A stretch of DNA of 64,000 nucleotides, taken from assembly GCF_029277985.1 (NCBI RefSeq), contig NZ_CP119546.1, forward strand, positions 1,860,001 through 1,924,000, read 5' to 3'. The stretch is from Providencia stuartii. GTDB taxonomy: Bacteria; Pseudomonadota; Gammaproteobacteria; Enterobacterales; Enterobacteriaceae. Under the pieces are notes generated by a model. It was not told the origin of the DNA and ran no database searches. It was given only the letters and a program-made list of their open reading frames with translations. Made by a program: the position numbers and the translations under genes. Below, in pieces: positions 23,224 to 32,365 of this stretch; the stretch's first letter is position 1; each line of letters begins with the position of its first letter.

Positions 23224-24564
23224 ATGGACTTTTTGATACAACTCGCCATTATTCTCGTCTGCTTGTTTTATGGCGCGAGAAAAGGAGGAATGGCATTAGG
23301 GCTGTTAGGCGGTGTCGGTCTTGTGATACTGGTTTTCGGCTTTGGCTTACCTCCTGGAAAACCGCCTGTTGATGTCATGCTTGTCATCATCGCTGTTGTT
23401 GCAGCATCAGCGACGTTACAAGCATCAGGCGGTTTGGATGTCATGCTACAAATTGCAGAACGACTACTACGTAAAAACCCAAAATACATCTCTATTGTGG
23501 CACCTTTTGTTACCTGCATTTTAACCATTTTGTGTGGTACAGGGCATGTGGTGTATACCATCCTGCCAATTATCTATGATGCCGCGATTAAAAATAATAT
23601 TCGTCCTGAAAGACCAATGGCAGCAAGTAGTATTGGTGCACAAATGGGGATCATTGCTAGCCCCGTTTCTGTTGCAGTGGTATCGCTCGTCGCAATGCTG
23701 AATGGCATCACCATTAATGGTCAATCTCTTGAGTTTTTAGACTTATTAGCCATCACTATCCCATCGACTCTGATTGGTATATTGGCAATCGGTATTTTTA
23801 GCTGGTTTAGAGGGAAGGATCTCGATAAGGACCCAGAGTTTCAAAAATTTATTTCAGTGCATGAAAACTATGAGTATGTATATGGCGATAGTGCCACACT
23901 GCTCGATAAAAAATTGCCAAAAATTAATTGGGTAGCAATGTGGATCTTCTTAGCATCCATAGCGGTGGTGGCTGTGTTGGGCGCATTCTCTGAGTTAAGA
24001 CCTCTGGTGAATGGTAAGCCATTATCGATGGTGCTTGTGATCCAGATGTTTATGTTATTGGCGGGTGCTCTGATCATCATTATTTGTAAAACTAACCCAG
24101 GGCAAATTTCGAAAAATGAAGTCTTCCGTTCTGGGATGATTGCGATTGTGGCGGTCTATGGGATTGCTTGGATGGCTGAAACCATGTTTGGTGCCCACAT
24201 GGATCAGATCAAAGGGACTTTAGGGGCATTGGTAAAAGATTACCCTTGGGCTTATGCGGTGATCCTATTATTGGTTTCTAAATTTGTGAATTCACAAGCG
24301 GCTGCATTGGCTGCTGTCGTTCCGATTGCGTTAGGCATTGGTGTCGACCCTGCGTATATTATTGCATCAGCGCCTGCTTGTTACGGCTACTACATACTGC
24401 CAACTTACCCCAGTGACTTAGCCGCTATCCAATTTGACCGTTCAGGTACAACACGAATAGGTAAATTTGTCATTAATCACAGCTTTATCTTGCCGGGTTT
24501 GATTGGGGTTGGTGTGTCCTGTGTATTCGGTTGGGTATTTGCTGGATTATATGGCTATTTATAA
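23224..24564 (+). CDS. dcuB: Anaerobic C4-dicarboxylate transporter DcuB
   Basis: 446 residues, exactly the usual DcuB length, with ten or more hydrophobic segments. It exchanges fumarate for succinate during fumarate respiration. Family stretches include '[18 protein letters not shown]', '[20 protein letters not shown]' and '[20 protein letters not shown]'. The ribosome binding site AGGA lies eight bases before the ATG. DcuA is the main alternative; length and overall similarity favour DcuB. Confidence 0.9.
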   Translation: MDFLIQLAIILVCLFYGARKGGMALGLLGGVGLVILVFGFGLPPGKPPVDVMLVIIAVVAASATLQASGGLDVMLQIAERLLRKNPKYISIVAPFVTCILTILCGTGHVVYTILPIIYDAAIKNNIRPERPMAASSIGAQMGIIASPVSVAVVSLVAMLNGITINGQSLEFLDLLAITIPSTLIGILAIGIFSWFRGKDLDKDPEFQKFISVHENYEYVYGDSATLLDKKLPKINWVAMWIFLASIAVVAVLGAFSELRPLVNGKPLSMVLVIQMFMLLAGALIIIICKTNPGQISKNEVFRSGMIAIVAVYGIAWMAETMFGAHMDQIKGTLGALVKDYPWAYAVILLLVSKFVNSQAAALAAVVPIALGIGVDPAYIIASAPACYGYYILPTYPSDLAAIQFDRSGTTRIGKFVINHSFILPGLIGVGVSCVFGWVFAGLYGYL

Positions 24565-24586
24565 CAACTGAGCAGGTTAAGTCATT

Positions 24587-24621
24587 AGCAGCGATGACAT
24601 TGTGTTAGCGTTATCGCTGCT
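24587..24621. terminator. Possible terminator between dcuB and yfaE
   Basis: AGCAGCGAT / ATCGCTGCT stem with a 17-base loop between convergent genes. There is no clear T-run on either side, so intrinsic termination is uncertain. Confidence 0.4.
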
Positions 24622-24625
24622 ATTG

Positions 24626-24889
24626 TTAGCCGATTTCGATATCAGAAAGGGGGTGACAGCAACAAGGCAAAATTTCACCTTCTTGAACAAAGGCAAGTGG
24701 TTTTTGTTTATAACCGACTTTTCCTTTCAGCAGCATCACTCGGCACGAACCACAGTAACCTTCTCGACACTGATACTCCACAAGAATGCGGCTATCTTCA
24801 AGAGCATCAAGTAAGCTAGCATGGACTTCGGTGTGATAGGGGACTTGTACACCCTGCGATAAGCGCAGGGTGACTTTATGGCTTGCCAT
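24626..24889 (-). CDS. yfaE: 2Fe-2S ferredoxin YfaE (ribonucleotide reductase cofactor maintenance)
   Basis: 87-residue plant-type ferredoxin. The ligand pattern is visible: CREGYCGSC around residues 41-49 and a final cysteine in 'ILPCCCHPL'. In E. coli YfaE delivers electrons to rebuild the diferric-tyrosyl cofactor of NrdB. It starts two bases after nrdB, so it is co-translated with its partner. Confidence 0.94.
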   Translation of the reverse strand: MASHKVTLRLSQGVQVPYHTEVHASLLDALEDSRILVEYQCREGYCGSCRVMLLKGKVGYKQKPLAFVQEGEILPCCCHPLSDIEIG

Positions 24890-24891
24890 GA

Positions 24892-26028
24892 TTAGAGTTC
24901 GAAATCACTCAAGTCATCAGTATTGACTTCAGAGTCAATCTGACCGACCAGATAGGAACTGACTTCAACTTCTTGTGGGGCGACTTGCACGTTATCAGAG
25001 ACCAGCCATGCGTTGATCCAAGGTATTGGGTTTGAGCGAGTCTCGAATGGCAGTTTTAACCCAACAGCTTGCATACGAATATTAGTAATATACTCAACGT
25101 ATTGACACAAAATATCTTTGTTCAAGCCAATCATTGAGCCTTCACTGAAGAGATATTCTGCCCACTCTTTCTCTTGCTCTGCCGCATCCACAAACAGTTT
25201 ATAACACTCGTCTTCGCACTCTGCTGCAATTTCAGCCATTTCAGGGTCATCTTGACCTGAACGTAACAGATTCAGCATATGCTGAGTGCCTGTTAAATGT
25301 AGCGCTTCATCACGAGCGATCAGTTTAATGATTTTAGCATTGCCTTCCATTAGTTCGCGTTCTGCAAAAGCAAACGAGCATGCAAAGCTAACATAGAAAC
25401 GGATAGCTTCTAACGCATTAACGCTCATCAGACACAAATACAGTTGTTTCTTTAGGGCACGCAGTGACACTGTGATTTGTTTGCCGTTACAGGTATGAGT
25501 CCCTTCACCGAACATATGATAATAGTTCGTCATCTCAATCAAGGTGTCATAATAAGCAGAGATATCACGCGCACGTTTGAGGATTTCCTCATTTTCAACG
25601 ATATCATCAAAGATAATCGCTGGGTCATTGACGATATTACGAATAATATGCGTATAAGAACGTGAGTGAATTGTTTCTGAGAATGACCAAGTTTCAACCC
25701 AAGTTTCCAGCTCAGGGATTGAAATGAGTGGCAATAATGCCACGTTAGGGCTACGACCTTGAATAGAATCAAGTAGCGTTTGGTATTTCAGGTTACTGAT
25801 AAAGATGTGCTTCTCATGGTCAGGCAATGCATTATAGTCAATGCGATCACGAGAAACGTCAACTTCTTCTGGACGCCAGAAAAATGACAATTGCTTTTCG
25901 ATTAGCTTTTCGAAAATCGGGTATTTTTGTTGGTCATAACGAGCAACGTTAACCGGTTGGCCGAAAAACATCGGCTCCAACAGTTGGTCATTTCTCTTTT
26001 GTGAGAAGATGGTGTAAGTATGTGACAT
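24892..26028 (-). CDS. nrdB: Ribonucleoside-diphosphate reductase 1 subunit beta NrdB
   Basis: Class Ia R2 subunit that holds the diiron-tyrosyl radical, 378 residues. Diiron-ligand helices are visible: '[20 protein letters not shown]', '[20 protein letters not shown]' and '[17 protein letters not shown]'. The C-terminal tail '[16 protein letters not shown]' binds NrdA. It follows nrdA by 11 bases. Confidence 0.97.
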   Translation of the reverse strand: MSHTYTIFSQKRNDQLLEPMFFGQPVNVARYDQQKYPIFEKLIEKQLSFFWRPEEVDVSRDRIDYNALPDHEKHIFISNLKYQTLLDSIQGRSPNVALLPLISIPELETWVETWSFSETIHSRSYTHIIRNIVNDPAIIFDDIVENEEILKRARDISAYYDTLIEMTNYYHMFGEGTHTCNGKQITVSLRALKKQLYLCLMSVNALEAIRFYVSFACSFAFAERELMEGNAKIIKLIARDEALHLTGTQHMLNLLRSGQDDPEMAEIAAECEDECYKLFVDAAEQEKEWAEYLFSEGSMIGLNKDILCQYVEYITNIRMQAVGLKLPFETRSNPIPWINAWLVSDNVQVAPQEVEVSSYLVGQIDSEVNTDDLSDFEL

Positions 26029-26039
26029 AACAATTCCTA

Positions 26040-28331
26040 TTAAATTTTACACGCGCCGCCTTCACAATCTGAATCCGCTGACTCAACAACTTCTTCCAGA
26101 TCACCTTGAACATCTTCCGCGCCATCGCGAGTGTTATGGTAGTAAAGTGTTTTCACACCAAACTTATAGGCGAGCAATAAATCTTTTAGCAATTGATTCA
26201 TTGGTACTTTGCCAGTTGCAAAGCGTGTAGGGTCATAGTTGGTGTTTGCAGAGATCGATTGATCAATAAACTTCTGCATAATACCGACTAATTGTAGATA
26301 ACCGCTGTTTGAAGGCATTTGCCATAACAGCTCATACGCGCCTTTTAGATTTTCATAATCAGGAACAACTTGACGTAAAATACCGTCTTTCGATGCTTTA
26401 ATACTGATATAACCACGAGGTGGCTCAATACCATTAGTTGCGTTAGAAATCTGTGATGATGTTTCTGACGGCATCAAAGCAGACAAGGTTGAGTTACGCA
26501 AACCATATTGTTGAATATCTTTGCGTAGCGCTTCCCAATCATAATGCAGCGGCTCATTGGTTAACTTATCCAACTCTTTCTTATAGGTATCAATAGGTAG
26601 AATACCTTGCGAATAGGTTGTTTCATTGAACCAAGGACATGCGCCTTGTTCTTTTGCTAATTCGTTAGAGGCTTTCAATAGATAGTATTGGATCGCTTCA
26701 AACGTTTTATGGGTCAAATTATTGGCACTGCCATCAGAATAACGAACACCGTGTTTCGCCAAGTAGTAAGCATAGTTAATGACACCGATACCTAAAGTAC
26801 GACGGCCCATGGCGCCTTTCTGAGCAGCAATGATGGGGTAATCTTGATAATCGAGCAGGGCATCTAGCGCACGTACAGCGAGCACCGCAAGTTCTTCCAA
26901 CTCATCAAGACTTTCAATCGCACCTAAGTTAAAGGCAGATAGCGTACAGAGTGCAATTTCACCTTCTTCATCATTGATGTTATTCAATGGCTTCGTTGGT
27001 AGTGCAATCTCTAAACATAGGTTTGACTGACGCACTGGCGCAATCTGTGGGTCGAATGGGCTGTGAGTGTTACAGTGGTCAACGTTTTGAATATAGATAC
27101 GGCCTGTTGAAGCACGTTCTTGCATCATTAACGAGAACAGATCAACCGCTTTAACACTAGACTTACGGATATTATCGTCTTGCTCATAAGTGGTATACAG
27201 GCGTTCAAACTCTTCTTGATCAGCAAAGAAGGCATCATATAAGCCTGGCACATCGGATGGGCTAAACAGGGTAATATCTTGGTTTTTGATTAAGCGCTCA
27301 TACATTAGCTTATTGATTTGAACACCATAGTCCATATGACGAACACGGTTACCTTCAACACCACGGTTGTTTTTCAGCACTAATAAGCTTTCTACTTCTA
27401 AATGCCATAGTGGGTAGAAGAGTGTCGCTGCACCACCACGAACACCACCTTGCGAACAAGATTTTACCGCAGTTTGGAAGTGCTTATAAAACGGAATACA
27501 GCCTGTATGGAAGGCTTCGCCGCTACGAATTGGGCTGCCTAATGCACGAATGCGGCCTGCATTCACACCGATACCCGCACGTTGAGAAACATACTTAACA
27601 ATTGCACTGGATGTCGCATTGATAGAATCTAAGCTATCGCCACATTCGATCAACACACAAGAGCTGAATTGACGGGTTGGTGTACGAACCCCCGCCATAA
27701 TTGGCGTTGGTAGCGAAATTTTAAATGTCGATGCGGCATCATAAAAGCGACGGATATAGTCAAGACGCGTCTCTTTCGGATAATGAGAGAACAAGCAAGC
27801 AGCAACTAAAATATACAGGAACTGAGCACTTTCATAAATCTCACCCGTAACGCGGTTTTGCACTAAATACTTACCTTCAAGTTGCTTCACCGCAGCGTAG
27901 GAGAAATTCATATCACGCCAATGGTCAATGAAACTGTCCATTTGCTCGAACTCTTCTTGTGAGTAGTCTTCCAGCAAATGCTTATCATATTTACCCATTT
28001 CGACTAGGCGTTGGACGTGCTTATACAGCGCTGGTGGCTCAAATTGACCATACGCTTTTTTACGTAGGTGAAATATCGCAAGACGCGCTGCAAGATACTG
28101 ATAGTCAGGGGTATCACCTGTAATCAGGTCAGCCGCTGCTTTGATCATGGTTTCGTGGATATCAGAGGTTCTGATCCCATCATAAAACTGAATCTGTGAA
28201 CGTAACTCCACCTGAGAAACTGAGACATTATTTAGGCCTTCCGCAGCCCAAGTTATCACTTTGTGGATTTTATCGAGATCAATGCGTTCTTTATGTCCAT
28301 CACGTTTTGTGACTAACAGACTCTGGTTCAT
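26040..28331 (-). CDS. nrdA: Ribonucleoside-diphosphate reductase 1 subunit alpha NrdA
   Basis: Catalytic R1 subunit reducing ribonucleoside diphosphates. 763 residues from the ATG at 28331, where the family N-terminus '[20 protein letters not shown]' begins; upstream in-frame codons to 28403 are not conserved. An ATP-cone activity domain occupies residues about 5-95. Active-site segments '[10 protein letters not shown]' and the C-terminal redox pair in '[11 protein letters not shown]' are present. Upstream there are NrdR-box-like and DnaA-box sequences. Confidence 0.97.
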   Translation of the reverse strand: MNQSLLVTKRDGHKERIDLDKIHKVITWAAEGLNNVSVSQVELRSQIQFYDGIRTSDIHETMIKAAADLITGDTPDYQYLAARLAIFHLRKKAYGQFEPPALYKHVQRLVEMGKYDKHLLEDYSQEEFEQMDSFIDHWRDMNFSYAAVKQLEGKYLVQNRVTGEIYESAQFLYILVAACLFSHYPKETRLDYIRRFYDAASTFKISLPTPIMAGVRTPTRQFSSCVLIECGDSLDSINATSSAIVKYVSQRAGIGVNAGRIRALGSPIRSGEAFHTGCIPFYKHFQTAVKSCSQGGVRGGAATLFYPLWHLEVESLLVLKNNRGVEGNRVRHMDYGVQINKLMYERLIKNQDITLFSPSDVPGLYDAFFADQEEFERLYTTYEQDDNIRKSSVKAVDLFSLMMQERASTGRIYIQNVDHCNTHSPFDPQIAPVRQSNLCLEIALPTKPLNNINDEEGEIALCTLSAFNLGAIESLDELEELAVLAVRALDALLDYQDYPIIAAQKGAMGRRTLGIGVINYAYYLAKHGVRYSDGSANNLTHKTFEAIQYYLLKASNELAKEQGACPWFNETTYSQGILPIDTYKKELDKLTNEPLHYDWEALRKDIQQYGLRNSTLSALMPSETSSQISNATNGIEPPRGYISIKASKDGILRQVVPDYENLKGAYELLWQMPSNSGYLQLVGIMQKFIDQSISANTNYDPTRFATGKVPMNQLLKDLLLAYKFGVKTLYYHNTRDGAEDVQGDLEEVVESADSDCEGGACKI

Positions 28332-28401
28332 GAGCAAGTACACCTTGGTTGACCTACAAAATAGCATATCGCTAACATAAAAAAGCTCATAGATTAACTC
28401 C

Positions 28402-28447
28402 ATGAGACTTGTAGTGTTAGATTTAAATTACATACTATATGTAGTGG
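28402..28447 (-). promoter_or_regulatory. Candidate NrdR boxes upstream of nrdA
   Basis: ATACTATATGTAGTGG at 28432-28447 matches the NrdR box consensus (acaCwAtATaTwGtgt) at 13 of 16 positions. A weaker element with the same CACTACA half-site on the minus strand lies 30 bases closer to the gene (28402-28417). Paired boxes about three helical turns apart are normal for NrdR, which represses nrd genes when dATP is high. Confidence 0.55.
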
Positions 28448-28516
28448 TTTGTTGATTTTACTATAACAAGATAATGTTAATGTGCAGCTTTAGCAAGTGC
28501 ACAAATCTGAGTCTTC

Positions 28517-28525
28517 TGTGGATAA
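28517..28525. promoter_or_regulatory. Consensus DnaA box upstream of nrdA
   Basis: TGTGGATAA, the reverse complement of the consensus TTATCCACA, about 190 bases upstream of the nrdA start. DnaA binding to two boxes regulates nrdAB in E. coli; only one clear box is seen here. Confidence 0.6.
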
Positions 28526-28542
28526 CTTTAGGGATAAAAATG

Positions 28543-28607
28543 ATCACCATGTCGGTAAGCTGCAATATAAAAGGAATTCTATTAATCGAAACTCGCCACA
28601 TGGTGAT
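28543..28607. repeat. Separated 10-bp inverted repeat between nrdA and ubiG
   Basis: ATCACCATGT (28543-28552) and ACATGGTGAT (28598-28607), 45 bases apart, between divergent promoter DNA of nrdA and the end of ubiG. It could be part of a long hairpin ending ubiG transcription or a protein-binding pair; no T-run is present. Confidence 0.45.
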
Positions 28608-28666
28608 AAAAATTAATTTTGTAAAATGAGATCGTTTGCTGCTTTCTTAAACGTAACGCTTGCTAT

Positions 28667-29389
28667 TTATTCGCTTACAGTATGGAGCATATAATTGACG
28701 TCAACGTTAGGGCCTAAGTAAAATTTATCCTTCAAAGGATTATAATGTAACCCAATGATATGTTTGTCTTTTAATTGGGTTTCATCGACCCAGCCTATCA
28801 GCTCAGAAGGGCGAATGAATTTTTTCGCATCGTGAGTTCCTTTAGGTACCATTTTCATCACATATTCGGCCCCGATCACCGCCATCAACCATGCTTTTTT
28901 ATTACGATTAATGGTCGAAAAAATAACATGTCCACCCGGTTTCACTAATTTAGCGCATGCACGCACTACGGATTGAGGATCAGGGACATGCTCTAACATC
29001 TCCATACAGGTCACCACGTCATAAGCGTGTGGATACTTGTCAGCATGCTGTTCAACGGTTTCTTGCACATATTCAACAGGGATACCTGATTCTAATGAGT
29101 GCAAGCGTGCGACCATCAAGGGTTCTGCTCCCATATCAAGGCCTGTCACTTCGGCTCCTTCTCGTGCCATACTTTCTGATAAGATCCCACCGCCACAACC
29201 AACATCCAAGACTTTTTTACCAAATAAACCATCGATGCGTTGCATGATATAGCCGAGGCGCAGAGGATTAATGCGGTGAAGTGGGGCAAATTCACCTTCT
29301 AGATCCCACCAGCGAGAGGCGATCGCTTCAAATTTCTCAATTTCCTGCTTATCGACATTTTGATACGCTGAAGTTGAAGTATCATTCAT
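28667..29389 (-). CDS. ubiG: Ubiquinone O-methyltransferase UbiG
   Basis: SAM-dependent enzyme performing both O-methylations in ubiquinone synthesis. 240 residues from ATG 29389 (AGGAG eight bases upstream); an upstream ATG at 29458 adds 23 non-family residues. SAM motif I '[20 protein letters not shown]' is intact. '[20 protein letters not shown]' and the C-terminal '[13 protein letters not shown]' are family signatures. It is divergent from gyrA, as in E. coli. Confidence 0.96.
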   Translation of the reverse strand: MNDTSTSAYQNVDKQEIEKFEAIASRWWDLEGEFAPLHRINPLRLGYIMQRIDGLFGKKVLDVGCGGGILSESMAREGAEVTGLDMGAEPLMVARLHSLESGIPVEYVQETVEQHADKYPHAYDVVTCMEMLEHVPDPQSVVRACAKLVKPGGHVIFSTINRNKKAWLMAVIGAEYVMKMVPKGTHDAKKFIRPSELIGWVDETQLKDKHIIGLHYNPLKDKFYLGPNVDVNYMLHTVSE

Positions 29390-29630
29390 GAGTGGAGCTC
29401 CTGTTACGAAATAGGTGTCCGAGCCGTAATACGTGAATTTATGGTGACTATGAAACATTTTTGTTGCTCTTACGCAATAAACTCAAAGTATCCGGACACA
29501 TAAAGACATTTTTCCGCTATTATACATAGCTTGAAAGACAAATACTCACTTCTCATTTTTTTTATTAAATTGGCGAATTGTGGTATAGTTCTAAACCTTT
29601 GAATCCGAAGTTATGAGGGACAGTGGTTCC

Positions 29631-32228
29631 ATGAGCGACATTGCCAGAGAAATCACACCGGTCAATATCGAAGAAGAACTAAAAAGTTCGTATTTGGATT
29701 ATGCGATGTCCGTTATTGTCGGCCGCGCACTTCCAGATGTTCGAGATGGACTGAAGCCAGTACACCGCAGAGTACTGTTTGCGATGAATGTATTGGGAAA
29801 TGATTGGAATAAACCCTATAAAAAATCTGCCCGTATAGTCGGGGACGTTATCGGTAAATACCATCCACATGGTGATATCGCTGTTTATGAGACGATTGTT
29901 CGTCTTGCGCAGCCTTTCTCTATGCGTTATATGCTGGTAGATGGTCAGGGGAACTTTGGTTCAGTTGACGGAGACTCCGCAGCTGCAATGCGTTATACGG
30001 AAATCCGTATGGCGAAAATTGCCCATGAAATGTTAGCGGATCTTGAAAAAGAAACCGTTGATTTCGTCCCAAACTATGATGGTACAGAGCAAATCCCAGA
30101 AGTAATGCCGACAAAAATACCTAACCTATTGGTTAATGGCTCGTCGGGTATTGCTGTAGGGATGGCAACCAATATTCCTCCACACAACTTAGGGGAAGTC
30201 ATTAGTGGTTGTCTTGCTTATATAGATGATGAAGATATCAGCATTGAAGGCTTAATGGAGCATATTCCTGGGCCTGATTTCCCGACCGCTGCCATCATTA
30301 ATGGCCGTCGTGGAATTATTGATGCTTACCGCACTGGCCGCGGCAAAGTCTATATCCGTGCCCGTGCAGAAGTTGAAGTCGATGAGAAAAATGGTCGTGA
30401 AACCATTATTGTTAGCGAAATTCCTTATCAGGTAAATAAAGCACGTCTTATCGAGAAAATTGCTGAGCTCGTTAAAGAAAAACGCGTCGAAGGGATCAGT
30501 GCATTACGTGATGAGTCGGATAAAGACGGCATGCGTATTGTGATTGAAGTTAAACGTGATGCGGTTGGTGAGGTTGTGCTTAATAATCTCTATTCACTCA
30601 CACAACTTCAAGTCTCTTTTGGGATCAACATGGTTGCTTTGCATCAAGGCCAACCGAAGATCCTTAACTTAAAAGATATTATTGCCGCGTTTGTTCGCCA
30701 TCGTCGTGAAGTGGTGACACGCCGTACTATCTTTGAATTACGCAAAGCACGTGAACGCGCTCATATCCTTGAAGCATTAGCCGTAGCATTAGCGAATATT
30801 GACCCTATTATCGAACTCATTCGTCAGGCACCAACGCCTGCTGAAGCGAAAGCAGGCTTAGTTGCACGCCCTTGGGATCTGGGTAATGTTGCTGCCATGT
30901 TAGAACGCGCTGGCGACGACGCTGCACGTCCTGAATGGTTAGAAGAGCAATTTGGTGTTCATGATGGTAAATACTACCTGACAGAACAACAAGCTCAGGC
31001 TATCTTGGATTTGCGTCTGCAAAAACTGACTGGCCTTGAGCATGAAAAACTGCTGGAAGAGTATCGTGATCTTCTGAAACAAATTGAAGCATTACTGTAT
31101 ATTCTACGTAGTCCTGAGCGTTTAATGGAGGTCATTCGCGAAGAATTAGAAGCTATTCGCGAAATCTATAACGATGCTCGTCGAACAGAAATCACTGAAA
31201 ACTCTGCTGATATCAATATTGAAGATTTAATCAGTGAAGAAGATGTGGTCGTTACCTTATCTCACCAAGGCTATGTTAAGTATCAGCCATTGTCTGATTA
31301 CGAAGCACAACGTCGTGGTGGTAAAGGTAAATCTGCGGCACGTATTAAAGAAGAAGACTTTATTGAACGTCTGCTGGTGGCTAACACCCATGATACGATT
31401 TTGTGTTTCTCCAGCCGTGGTCGCCTATATTGGATGAAGGTTTATCAATTACCTGAAGCAAGTCGTGGGGCTCGTGGTCGTCCAATCGTTAATCTGCTGC
31501 CACTCGAGCAGGATGAGCGTATTACAGCGATCTTGCCAGTTCGCGAATACGAAGAAGGGTATTATGTCTTCATGGCAACCGCTAGCGGTACGGTGAAGAA
31601 AACCCCTCTGCAAGACTTCAGCCGCCCAAGAAGTGCCGGTATTATTGCGGTTAACCTCAATGACGGTGATGAGCTGATTGGTGTTGATTTAACCAATGGT
31701 TCAAATGAAGTGATGCTGTTCTCGGCGCAAGGTAAAGTCGTTCGTTTCGCTGAAGATGCTGTTCGTCCAATGGGGCGTACCGCAACAGGTGTTCGTGGTA
31801 TCCGTTTAGTGGATGAAGATAAAGTGGTTTCATTGATTATTCCACGCGGTGAAGGTCATATTTTAACGGTGACTGAAAATGGCTATGGTAAACGTACGGC
31901 TGAGCAAGAATACCCAACGAAATCTCGTGCCACTCAAGGTGTTATCTCCATTAAAGTGAGTGAACGTAACGGTAATGTGATCGGGGCTATCCAAGTGGAT
32001 GAAACCGACCAAATTATGATGATTACCGATGCCGGAACTTTAGTGCGTACACGCGTCTCAGAAGTGAGTGTTGTAGGCCGTAATACTCAGGGTGTCACTC
32101 TGATTAGAACAGCTGAAGATGAAAAAGTTGTTGGTTTACAACGTGTCGCTGAAACGGAAGAGGATGAAACCTCTGATGAAGATAGTATAGAGAATAGTGC
32201 GGATGCTGATACAGATTCAGCCGAATAA
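29631..32228 (+). CDS. gyrA: DNA gyrase subunit A with Ile83 in the quinolone-resistance region
   Basis: Breakage-reunion subunit of gyrase, 865 residues from ATG 29631 (family start '[20 protein letters not shown]'); an in-frame ATG at 29613 is less likely. Catalytic tyrosine lies in '[12 protein letters not shown]'. The C-terminal beta-pinwheel carries the GyrA box 'QRRGGKGK', and there is an acidic tail. The QRDR reads '[11 protein letters not shown]': codon 83 (29877-29879) is ATC for Ile where E. coli has Ser, and codon 87 (29889-29891) is GAG for Glu where E. coli has Asp. Ile83 is a well-known fluoroquinolone-resistance substitution; Glu87 may be natural in this family. Confidence 0.97.
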   Translation: MSDIAREITPVNIEEELKSSYLDYAMSVIVGRALPDVRDGLKPVHRRVLFAMNVLGNDWNKPYKKSARIVGDVIGKYHPHGDIAVYETIVRLAQPFSMRYMLVDGQGNFGSVDGDSAAAMRYTEIRMAKIAHEMLADLEKETVDFVPNYDGTEQIPEVMPTKIPNLLVNGSSGIAVGMATNIPPHNLGEVISGCLAYIDDEDISIEGLMEHIPGPDFPTAAIINGRRGIIDAYRTGRGKVYIRARAEVEVDEKNGRETIIVSEIPYQVNKARLIEKIAELVKEKRVEGISALRDESDKDGMRIVIEVKRDAVGEVVLNNLYSLTQLQVSFGINMVALHQGQPKILNLKDIIAAFVRHRREVVTRRTIFELRKARERAHILEALAVALANIDPIIELIRQAPTPAEAKAGLVARPWDLGNVAAMLERAGDDAARPEWLEEQFGVHDGKYYLTEQQAQAILDLRLQKLTGLEHEKLLEEYRDLLKQIEALLYILRSPERLMEVIREELEAIREIYNDARRTEITENSADINIEDLISEEDVVVTLSHQGYVKYQPLSDYEAQRRGGKGKSAARIKEEDFIERLLVANTHDTILCFSSRGRLYWMKVYQLPEASRGARGRPIVNLLPLEQDERITAILPVREYEEGYYVFMATASGTVKKTPLQDFSRPRSAGIIAVNLNDGDELIGVDLTNGSNEVMLFSAQGKVVRFAEDAVRPMGRTATGVRGIRLVDEDKVVSLIIPRGEGHILTVTENGYGKRTAEQEYPTKSRATQGVISIKVSERNGNVIGAIQVDETDQIMMITDAGTLVRTRVSEVSVVGRNTQGVTLIRTAEDEKVVGLQRVAETEEDETSDEDSIENSADADTDSAE

Positions 32229-32247
32229 ATGTGAAGCTGAATAATTT

Positions 32248-32274
32248 AACGGGCGGTTTACCGCCCGTTTTGCT
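32248..32274 (+). terminator. gyrA terminator
   Basis: AACGGGCGG / CCGCCCGTT hairpin followed by TTTT, 20 bases after the gyrA stop. Confidence 0.88.
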
Positions 32275-32365
32275 ATCTATAACTAGCAGGTCTGACATTT
32301 ATCGCTTTTTATCAGTTGTATCGAGTATACTTAATCGTCGTTACATAGCTGGTGTAGGATAAAAC

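Noticed and set aside
29889..29891. GyrA Glu87 as a second resistance mutation
   Set aside because: Asp/Glu at 87 varies between enterobacterial groups and Glu is likely native in relatives of Proteus; only Ile83 is treated as notable.
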